From JBBQIY01 sp964618405 (GTDB lineage: Bacteria; Verrucomicrobiota; Kiritimatiellia; RFP12; UBA3636), in NCBI GenBank assembly GCA_964618405.1, contig CAZUAY010000122.1, positions 1 to 11,564 of the forward strand: a stretch of DNA of 11,564 nucleotides, written 5' to 3'. Below are positions 7,155 to 11,564 of the stretch, in pieces. The translations under genes and the position numbers were made by a program. Each line of letters begins with the position of its first letter. Positions within the stretch are counted from its first letter, which is position 1. The notes beneath the pieces are model-generated. The model did no database searches, was not told where the DNA came from, and saw only the letters and a program-made list of their open reading frames with translations.

Positions 7155-7186
7155 CCTCAGAGACTATTCCGATACCTTCGATGACT

Positions 7187-7225
7187 CCACTTGTTTAATT
7201 GTTTGGCTTTTATGGCCCCAAGTGG
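7187..7225 (+). other. Inverted repeat downstream of the EEP gene, possible weak terminator
   Basis: CCACTTG (7187-7193) and CAAGTGG (7219-7225) form a perfect 7-base stem around a 25-base T-rich loop, starting 32 bases after the EEP stop. The downstream bases are T-rich but hold no true T-run, so this is at best a weak intrinsic terminator or an mRNA 3'-end stabiliser. Confidence 0.3.
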
Positions 7226-7252
7226 TATTCTTCTGTTCTGATGAAAAACATC

Positions 7253-7267
7253 CAAGGCAAAGCCTTG
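7253..7267 (+). repeat. Small perfect hairpin in the EEP-peptidase gap
   Basis: CAAGGC (7253-7258) and GCCTTG (7262-7267) are perfect inverted copies separated by AAA. No T-run follows, so it is not a canonical terminator. The 182-base gap (7155-7336) that holds it has no gene and no promoter I can call with confidence. Confidence 0.35.
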
Positions 7268-7336
7268 CCCTAGCGATCCACTCAGGGCTGAGTCGCGGCA
7301 GATATTCGTTACTAAAACCTTCGGAAGACATTGTTT

Positions 7337-8407
7337 ATGAATAGCAAACTAACAGAAGCAAAATTTCTTTCAACGCTTAACGAGCTTTTGGCAATTCCAT
7401 CACCGCCAGGGCGTGAAGAAAAAACATCGGAATATATTCGAAAACAACTTGATTTGTTGGGATACAAGCATGAAACCGATCCGACGGGAAATGTTATCGT
7501 CAGAATAGCAGCCAAAAATTCAGCTGGAGCTCTGACCGTCCTTGCTGCCCACATGGATGAAATTGCGATGGTCGTGACCGCGATCACCCCAGAGGGTGAT
7601 TTGAAAGTAACGAATTCAGGAGGGTTGATTCCTTCTAAAATCGGTGAGTGTATGGTTGAAATCATAACTGACCACGATACGAATATCATTGCTTGTTTTT
7701 CGATGGGTTCAACACATACCGCAGAGGCAAGTTCTGGGCACTGGGCTCCTTCTTGGGCTGATGTTTGCATTAAGACAGGGTTGACGCCAGCCGAATTAAA
7801 AACTGCAGGCGTGAGAGTAGGTTCCTCTGCAGTCCCGATTAAGGATGCTCGTGGTTCCTATTGCTTCGGTTCAAAGAACGATCCTCTTTGTGCAGCGTGG
7901 ACCTTCGATGACCGCGCCGGCATGGTTGAATTATTGATTGTCCTTGAAGAGATCAAAAAAGCGGGCATTGTGCCTGAGAACCCGCTGATGATTGCATTTA
8001 CGGTGCAAGAAGAAGGTGAGCGTGTTGGGTCTCATGGCGCAAAAACGCTTGCATTTAGGGAAAAACCTGAAATTTTCATTGCCGTTGATGGATGTCCCGC
8101 GCTTGCTGTTGATGGGCTTAAACTTGACGGACGCCCAGGGACCTGGAGTAAAGATGCCTTGTGCAATTACGATCAAGGTTTGATCAAAGATTTTATGCAG
8201 GCTGCACAACGCGCAAACACAGAAATGCAGGTCGCTGTTTACACCAGTGCTGCGTCAGATGCCAGCGCTGTTTATAATGCAGGACTGGCACCGCGTATCG
8301 GCTTTCTGGGACACGTGCGTACTAACAGCCATGGCTTTGAAATCGCACGACTCTCTGTGTTTTCGAATACCGTTAAGACGATTGTGGAGTACATCAAGCA
8401 GATCTGA
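7337..8407 (+). CDS. M42 family metallo-aminopeptidase
   Basis: A 356-residue cytoplasmic dinuclear-metal exopeptidase of MEROPS family M42 (glutamyl aminopeptidase/TET-like; members form large oligomers and trim peptides). The expected catalytic and metal residues are present: His72 and Asp74 in AAHMDEI, Asp191 in TFDDRAG, Glu225-Glu226 in VQEEGE (general base and ligand), Asp251 in AVDGCPA, and His332 in TNSHGFE. Residues ~90-185 form the inserted beta-barrel domain, ending with the typical ADVCIKTGLTPAELKTAGVR. Similar proteins have been annotated as cellulase M or FrvX, but those labels are not supported by activity. ATG 7337 is preferred to an in-frame TTG at 7331 because GGAAG (7323-7327) lies 9 bases before the ATG. 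Length is normal for the family. Neighbours give no clue to its substrate. Confidence 0.92.
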   Translation: MNSKLTEAKFLSTLNELLAIPSPPGREEKTSEYIRKQLDLLGYKHETDPTGNVIVRIAAKNSAGALTVLAAHMDEIAMVVTAITPEGDLKVTNSGGLIPSKIGECMVEIITDHDTNIIACFSMGSTHTAEASSGHWAPSWADVCIKTGLTPAELKTAGVRVGSSAVPIKDARGSYCFGSKNDPLCAAWTFDDRAGMVELLIVLEEIKKAGIVPENPLMIAFTVQEEGERVGSHGAKTLAFREKPEIFIAVDGCPALAVDGLKLDGRPGTWSKDALCNYDQGLIKDFMQAAQRANTEMQVAVYTSAASDASAVYNAGLAPRIGFLGHVRTNSHGFEIARLSVFSNTVKTIVEYIKQI

Positions 8408-8447
8408 AAAGGGTGGGGAGCGGGCCACGGCGTTTTTGAAAGTTTTC

Positions 8448-8476
8448 TTGCTGAACTGAAGGCTCTATAGTACAAT
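8448..8476 (+). promoter_or_regulatory. Probable sigma70-type promoter for the skp-lpxD-galE block
   Basis: TTGCTG (8448-8453) and TACAAT (8471-8476) are separated by the ideal 17 bases; the -10 box matches the consensus at 5/6 and the -35 at 3/6. Transcription would begin near 8483, leaving a leader of about 63 bases before the Skp start at 8546. The 138-base gap around it holds no other gene. Confidence 0.55.
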
Positions 8477-8535
8477 TATCAAGCAAAATGCACCCGAGTG
8501 TGCAAGTCGTCTTGTTGATGAGTTCTAAGAGTAAA

Positions 8536-8544
8536 ATGAGGTAA
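8536..8544 (+). promoter_or_regulatory. Two-codon mini-ORF (ATG AGG TAA) in the Skp leader
   Basis: The Skp start lies in a near-perfect tandem duplication, GTAAAATGAG (8531-8540) then GTAAAATGAA (8541-8550). The first copy supplies an ATG-AGG-TAA mini-ORF ending one base before the real ATG at 8546, and its AGG overlaps the GAGGT (8538-8542) that would act as Skp's Shine-Dalgarno, only 3-4 bases from the ATG. Whether it is translated is unknown. Confidence 0.3.
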
Positions 8545-8545
8545 A

Positions 8546-9130
8546 ATGAAAAAAGTAAGTTTGTTGGCGAGTGTCATGGTGGTGGCTGCGGTTTCTGCAT
8601 TTGCAGATGTTAAGCTCGCGACGGTTGATATGGAAGAAGTCATCTTGTCCCATCCGCAGACGGAAGAGAACAAGGCGAGATTAATGGAGATGCAGAAGGA
8701 TTTTGAAGGCCAGCGCGATGTGCTTCGGGAGAAGATCAAAGGACTTTTGGAGAACTATAAGACCATTGCAAAAGAGGCTGGAAATGAGGCGTTAAGCGAG
8801 ATGGCACGCAATAAAAAGATCAATGAGGCGCGCGATCTCGAGCAAACAATTAAGCAGAACGAAGGCGATCTGCGTAAGCTTGTCAATGATCTACAGCGTA
8901 AGCTTCAAGAGAAAGAACTGCTTCTGTTCGAAAACGTCATGTCGGATGTCAAGTTCGCCATTATGGGGATTGTGAAAGACGGATCTTACGATCTTATCGT
9001 CGATAAGTCAGCGATGCGCGCGGGTGCACCGGTTCCCGTCATCATGTATGCCAAGGATGGCTTGGATGTGACGGATAGGGTCATCAAGGCAATCGGCGGC
9101 AAGAAGGTAGAAGACAAGAAGGCTAAGTAA
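8546..9130 (+). CDS. skp: Skp/OmpH family periplasmic chaperone
   Basis: A 194-residue exported protein of the OmpH/Skp family, which holds unfolded outer-membrane proteins in the periplasm on their way to the BAM complex. A signal peptide covers residues 1-20 (MKK, hydrophobic core, cleavage after AFA). The mature start DVKLATVDMEEVILSHPQTE is the family's first strand and helix. Residues ~40-135 are a long charged coiled coil rich in Lys, Glu and Gln, the chaperone tentacles. The tail SYDLIVDKSAM ... VIMYAKDGLDVTDRVIKAI returns to the body domain and ends in a Lys-rich, disordered stretch. The gene lies 83 bases upstream of lpxD, the conserved order in diderms, but the usual bamA upstream is replaced here by a peptidase and a promoter. 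Other family labels are OmpH or HlpA. Confidence 0.88.
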   Translation: MKKVSLLASVMVVAAVSAFADVKLATVDMEEVILSHPQTEENKARLMEMQKDFEGQRDVLREKIKGLLENYKTIAKEAGNEALSEMARNKKINEARDLEQTIKQNEGDLRKLVNDLQRKLQEKELLLFENVMSDVKFAIMGIVKDGSYDLIVDKSAMRAGAPVPVIMYAKDGLDVTDRVIKAIGGKKVEDKKAK

Positions 9131-9165
9131 CATCCGCTTTCTGGACTTCTTCGGAATTTATTTAG

Positions 9166-9184
9166 GGTTTTCAGCGTGAAAATC
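9166..9184 (+). repeat. Hairpin in the skp-lpxD gap
   Basis: TTTTCA (9168-9173) and TGAAAA (9177-9182) pair perfectly around a GCG loop; a G-T and a G-C pair (9167/9183 and 9166/9184) extend the stem to 8. No T-run follows, so it may tune skp versus lpxD mRNA levels by processing rather than terminate transcription. The 83-base gap otherwise shows only the lpxD ribosome-binding site. Confidence 0.35.
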
Positions 9185-9201
9185 AGGATTCGAACCGGAA
9201 C

Positions 9202-9207
9202 GAGGAG
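9202..9207 (+). promoter_or_regulatory. Ribosome-binding site that decides the lpxD start
   Basis: GAGGAG lies 6 bases before ATG 9214. An in-frame TTG at 9208 abuts this site with no spacer, so it can be ruled out as the start. Confidence 0.7.
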
Positions 9208-9213
9208 TTGGGT

Positions 9214-10260
9214 ATGAAGCTTATTGATTTGGCAAAAAAACTGGGAGTCCAAATTCCTGAGGATGCTGGAGAGATTGAAATCTCGGGCGTTGCCGCCTTG
9301 CGTGATGCGATGCGTGGCGACATTTCCTTCCTGTCGAATAAGAAGTACGCGAATCAAGTCGCAATGACCAAAGCCTCTGTCGTGTTGGTTCCTGAGGGTT
9401 TTTCGGTGGAAGGAGCGACTGCCATTTTGTTGCCTGTAAAGTCGCCAGATAAGGCGTTTGCTGAGGTGGTTCCACTGTTCACCCCGCCAGCGGTGGTTTT
9501 CTTTCCGCAGATTCACCCAACCGTCATACTAGGTGAAGGTGTTCATCTCGGTGAAGGCGTTTACATTGGCCCCTACGCCGTGATTGGTGACCACGTTGTG
9601 CTGGGTGATCGGGTCGTTGTCGAATCGCATGTCGTGGTCGGTGCCCGCTGTGTTGTTGGCGATGATTCGCATTTCTATCCTCTGAGTTCAATCCGTGAAG
9701 GATGCCGGATCGGTAAACGCGTGATCTTGCACAACGGCGTTGTTATTGGGAGCGACGGCTACGGTTACTCAACCGAGGTGCAGGCCGACGGTAGCGTTAA
9801 GGTCGAAAAGATTCCACAGATGGGTATTGTGGAGCTTTGCGATGATGTTGAAGTTGGCGCCAATACTACGATTGACCGCGCCCGCTTCGGCATCACGAAG
9901 ATTGGGCGTATGACTAAAATTGACAATCAGGTTCAAATTGGCCATAACGTTCAGATCGGCGAGTATTGTGGCATTGTTGCGCATGTTGGCATCGCGGGTA
10001 GTACGCACTTGGGCAACGGCGTGATGCTCTGGGGGCAGGTGGGACTCGCTGGGCACTTGAATTTAGCGGACGGTGTCGAAGTGCTTGCGCAATCCGGCGT
10101 CGCAGGTGATTTGGAGAAGGGTGTGTATTTCGGATCTCCTGCAGTGGGTAGGCGTGAAGCTTTACGTCTCATCCACATGCCAAAAGCAATCGAAAACCTT
10201 AAGCGTGAAGTGGCCGAACTGAAGTCGAAATTGAAGGCTTTAGAGGATACGGAAACATGA
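9214..10260 (+). CDS. lpxD: UDP-3-O-acyl-glucosamine N-acyltransferase LpxD
   Basis: A 348-residue cytoplasmic enzyme, the third step of lipid A synthesis: it N-acylates UDP-3-O-acyl-glucosamine from acyl-ACP. The N-terminal uridine-binding domain (1-~95) contains the family pattern VAALRDAMRGDISFLSNKKY (26-45). Residues ~100-315 are left-handed beta-helix hexapeptide repeats (VILGEGVHLGEGVYIGPYAV and onward). The catalytic histidine is His244 in DNQVQIGHNVQIG, and GIVAHVGIAGST (253-264) and the second histidine region WGQVGLAGHL (273-282) are also present. A C-terminal helix (320-345) forms the trimer bundle. The length matches the family's usual ~340. GalE starts within the stop codon (ATGA), so the two are translationally coupled. 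The presence of lpxD implies the organism makes LPS or a related lipid A. Confidence 0.95.
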   Translation: MKLIDLAKKLGVQIPEDAGEIEISGVAALRDAMRGDISFLSNKKYANQVAMTKASVVLVPEGFSVEGATAILLPVKSPDKAFAEVVPLFTPPAVVFFPQIHPTVILGEGVHLGEGVYIGPYAVIGDHVVLGDRVVVESHVVVGARCVVGDDSHFYPLSSIREGCRIGKRVILHNGVVIGSDGYGYSTEVQADGSVKVEKIPQMGIVELCDDVEVGANTTIDRARFGITKIGRMTKIDNQVQIGHNVQIGEYCGIVAHVGIAGSTHLGNGVMLWGQVGLAGHLNLADGVEVLAQSGVAGDLEKGVYFGSPAVGRREALRLIHMPKAIENLKREVAELKSKLKALEDTET

Positions 10261-11249
10261 AGATTCTCGTTACCGGCGGTGCCGGGTATATCGGGAGTGT
10301 TACATCGAAGCATTTGCTAGACGCCGGCCATTCGGTTGTTGTCTTTGATAGCATGGAGCTGGGACATGCGGAGGCGGTCGATCGGCGCTCGAGTCTTATC
10401 AAAGGCGATCTACGCAATGCTGATGACATTCTCAAGGCAATGGATGCAGTGCGTCCTGATGCCGTGATGCACTTTGCTGCTTATGCGCTTGTGGGCGAAT
10501 CCTCAACAGATCCTGGAAAATATTTTCGAAATAACGATGGTGGCGGTATCAATCTTGCAGACGCCATGCAAGCCTGTGGTGTGAAGCGGATTGTGTTTTC
10601 ATCGACGTGTGCGACCTACGGTCAGCCGGACGCGATGCCGATTACGGAAACAACGCCGCAGCGTCCGACGAATCCCTACGGTCAATCAAAGTATATCTAC
10701 GAACAAATACTCGGGTGGTATGCAAGCATTCATGGGTTTCGCCCTGTCTTTCTTCGCTATTTCAATGCCTGTGGAGCTGAAGGCGATTTGGGTGAGGACC
10801 ATGCGACGGAGACGCACATCATTCCCAACGTGTTGAAAGTGCCGCTCGGGAAAAGCGAGCATGTCGATATTTTTGGCGATGACTACAAGACGCCGGACGG
10901 AACCTGCGTTCGCGATTATATCCACGTGTCGGATTTAGCGCGTGCGCATTTGCTCGCGATTACGTCGGATTATGTGGGAGCGCTCAATCTCGGAACGGGA
11001 AATGGCTTCTCGGTAAAACAAATTGTCGAGGCGGCACGCAAGGTTACAGGTCATCCCATTCCCGCCGCCATCGGCCCACGTCGTGCTGGCGACCCCGACT
11101 TTCTCGTTTCGGACCCGTATAAGGCATTTCGTGAGCTTGGCTGGAAGGCCGAGTACACGGAGCCCGTATCGATTATCAAAACGGCCTGGGACTGGCACCA
11201 AAAACATCCGAATGGATACACGCAGTCGGTCATGCCTGCCCAAAAATAA
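10257..11249 (+). CDS. galE: UDP-glucose/UDP-galactose 4-epimerase (GalE)
   Basis: A 330-residue extended short-chain dehydrogenase that interconverts UDP-Glc and UDP-Gal, and in some members the N-acetyl forms. The NAD-binding glycine motif is TGGAGYIG (6-13). The catalytic triad is Thr117 in SSTCATYG with Tyr141 and Lys145 in PYGQSK. RYFNACGAE (167-175), the DGTCVRDYIHVSDLARAH region (214-231) and LNLGTGNG (243-250) are strong GalE marks. The residue aligned with the E. coli Tyr299/human Cys307 gate is Leu283 (RRAGDPDFLVSDP), as in B. subtilis-type GalE, which accepts both sugar classes; so dual specificity is plausible. It follows lpxD with a 4-base overlap and probably feeds LPS or polysaccharide assembly. 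No terminator is evident after the stop. Confidence 0.94.
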   Translation: MKILVTGGAGYIGSVTSKHLLDAGHSVVVFDSMELGHAEAVDRRSSLIKGDLRNADDILKAMDAVRPDAVMHFAAYALVGESSTDPGKYFRNNDGGGINLADAMQACGVKRIVFSSTCATYGQPDAMPITETTPQRPTNPYGQSKYIYEQILGWYASIHGFRPVFLRYFNACGAEGDLGEDHATETHIIPNVLKVPLGKSEHVDIFGDDYKTPDGTCVRDYIHVSDLARAHLLAITSDYVGALNLGTGNGFSVKQIVEAARKVTGHPIPAAIGPRRAGDPDFLVSDPYKAFRELGWKAEYTEPVSIIKTAWDWHQKHPNGYTQSVMPAQK

Positions 11250-11297
11250 TTTGAGTTTCGAAAGAGCTGGATGTTGAAGTTGCGCAGATACTTTTCC

Positions 11298-11317
11298 TGA
11301 TGGAGCCTAATCCATCA
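11298..11317 (+). repeat. Perfect 7-base hairpin downstream of galE
   Basis: TGATGGA (11298-11304) and TCCATCA (11311-11317) pair perfectly around a 6-base loop GCCTAA. No T-run follows on either strand, so an intrinsic terminator is not supported. On the minus strand the loop carries the TAG stop of the open frame described separately. Confidence 0.4.
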
Positions 11318-11342
11318 ATGAGAGGAAGCCCGGAACCTTGCG

Positions 11343-11376
11343 CAAAGTGATACGACGGAGGTCGTCCAACGCTTTG
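11343..11376. repeat. Nested hairpin ACGAC/GTCGT inside CAAAG/CTTTG
   Basis: ACGAC (11352-11356) and GTCGT (11361-11365) form a 5-base stem with a GGAG loop. CAAAG (11343-11347) and CTTTG (11372-11376) form an outer 5-base stem, leaving small internal loops. The core resembles dispersed intergenic elements of PVC genomes as I remember them, but that resemblance was not tested. Confidence 0.35.
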
Positions 11377-11426
11377 GCCAGCTTGGAGTCCGTAAGTTCA
11401 GCATGGCCGCCTGAAAGGTAATCGGT

Positions 11427-11454
11427 CAGTGACGGGGGGTGCCCCCGTTGACTG
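11427..11454. repeat. Strong G/C hairpin
   Basis: ACGGGGG (11432-11438) and CCCCCGT (11442-11448) are perfect inverted copies around a GTG loop. CAGT (11427-11430) and ACTG (11451-11454) extend the stem beyond a small internal bulge. This is the most stable-looking structure in the window and is REP-like in form. It is not followed by a T-run. Confidence 0.5.
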
Positions 11455-11467
11455 CCCGAGTACAGTC

Positions 11468-11488
11468 GCGAGTTGCGAGTTGCGAGCT
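11468..11488. repeat. Three tandem GCGAGTT heptamers
   Basis: GCGAGTT occurs at 11468-11474 and 11475-11481, followed by the one-base variant GCGAGCT at 11482-11488. A further CGAG occurs at 11457-11460. Confidence 0.6.
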
Positions 11489-11493
11489 GGGAA

Positions 11494-11527
11494 AACTTTG
11501 TCGTTAGCGTTGTCGCTAACTTTGTCG
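11494..11527. repeat. 12-base periodic TTGTCG repeat with internal hairpin
   Basis: TTGTCG starts at 11498, 11510 and 11522, exactly 12 bases apart. The outer two lie within direct copies of AACTTTGTCG (11494-11503 and 11518-11527). Between them, GTTAGCG (11503-11509) and CGCTAAC (11514-11520) form a perfect 7-base stem with a TTGT loop, so direct and inverted symmetry are interleaved. Confidence 0.6.
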
Positions 11528-11540
11528 AGAGAGTGGGATC

Positions 11541-11564
11541 TTTTAGACAGGATTACAAGATTTT
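11541..11564. repeat. Start of a probable dispersed ACAGGATTACAAGATTTT-type repeat
   Basis: The final 24 bases contain GACAGGATTACAAGATTTT, a sequence type that recurs between genes in many environmental bacterial genomes as short ACAGGATT units in series. Here only the first unit is inside the window, so the rest and any flanking copies cannot be seen. The identity rests on recollection, not on a search. Confidence 0.35.

Larger units (their letters stand above)
11307..11552 (-). pseudogene. Minus-strand open frame fragment without a start codon, possible gene remnant
   Basis: On the minus strand an 81-codon frame is open from 11552 down to a TAG at 11307-11309. It has no ATG or GTG except the penultimate Met, and a TAA closes it upstream at 11553-11555. 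Its last ~50 codons read like ordinary protein, including PPSLTDYLSGGHAELTDSKL and then AKALDDLRRITLRKVPGFL, ending SLMD. The first ~30 codons run through the tandem repeats and are low complexity. It could be the broken 3' end of an old gene, such as a transposase, or an accidental reading of a dispersed repeat. I do not recognise the family. Confidence 0.25.
11250..11564. repeat. Gene-poor, repeat-rich tail with multiple hairpins and tandem repeats
   Basis: No intact gene is visible in these 315 bases to the window end. The region holds, in order, a 7-base hairpin (11298-11317), a nested hairpin (11343-11376), a long G/C hairpin (11427-11454), three heptamers (11468-11488), a 12-base periodic repeat with a hairpin (11494-11527), and a final segment resembling a dispersed repeat (11541-11564). 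Such clustering is typical of mobile or dispersed intergenic elements, but none can be named with certainty from one window. The last 24 bases are probably cut by the window edge. Confidence 0.5.

Noticed and set aside
7312..7770. 152-codon minus-strand open frame across the peptidase start
   Set aside because: The + strand carries the intact M42 peptidase with all its ligands; the reverse reading has no family features.
9184..9200. tRNA T-loop-like sequence on the minus strand (GGTTCGAATCC) between skp and lpxD
   Set aside because: The T-stem has one mismatch and no anticodon arm, D-arm or acceptor stem can be built around it, so it is probably chance.
11250..11564. CRISPR array in the repeat-rich tail
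   Set aside because: Repeat units are 7-12 bases, of different kinds, and lack regular spacers of 25-40 bases.

Overview
The window reads as chromosomal DNA of moderate GC content from a diderm (Gram-negative type) bacterium. Evidence for this is a lipid A biosynthesis gene (lpxD), a periplasmic chaperone gene (Skp/OmpH family) directly upstream of it, and a WecG/TagA-type glycosyltransferase. The family mix suggests the PVC superphylum, perhaps Kiritimatiellota, Lentisphaerota or Verrucomicrobiota: a membrane-anchored TPR-like protein with an ADSYFHGG motif behind an ABC-2 transporter, a secreted glycosyl-hydrolase-like-10 protein, and a repeat-rich tail. This placement is inference from family style, not from a marker gene. 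All eleven recognisable genes lie on the + strand.

Layout. (1) 107-3325 is a tightly packed run: a WecG/TagA/CpsF glycosyltransferase, an ABC ATPase (13-base overlap), an ABC-2 permease (4-base overlap), and a membrane-anchored protein with a striking His/Asp/Glu-rich stretch and a helical-repeat-like C-terminus. It is preceded by an extended -10 promoter so close to the first ATG that the transcript may be leaderless. (2) 3358-6317 holds a small SAM-dependent methyltransferase overlapping by 4 bases an 800-residue secreted protein whose C-terminal half is a GHL10 (DUF187-type) TIM-barrel hydrolase. (3) 6396-8407 holds an endonuclease/exonuclease/phosphatase (EEP) protein and an M42 metallo-aminopeptidase, each behind a noncoding gap. 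(4) 8546-11249 is an envelope block: Skp/OmpH, LpxD and GalE, with a good sigma70-like promoter before Skp and a 4-base overlap between LpxD and GalE. (5) 11250-11564 has no intact gene but is dense in hairpins, short tandem repeats and what looks like the start of a dispersed repeat. It also carries a minus-strand open frame whose last ~50 codons look protein-like.

Working together. Blocks 1 and 4 both point to the cell envelope: glycan assembly, export, LPS lipid A acylation, outer-membrane protein chaperoning and UDP-sugar supply. The GHL10 protein, whose E. coli relative DigH acts on peptidoglycan glycan strands, fits the same theme. The most novel candidate is the ABC transporter plus anchored His-rich protein, which resembles a transporter module with a metal-binding accessory subunit. 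The second is the mosaic of repeats in the tail.
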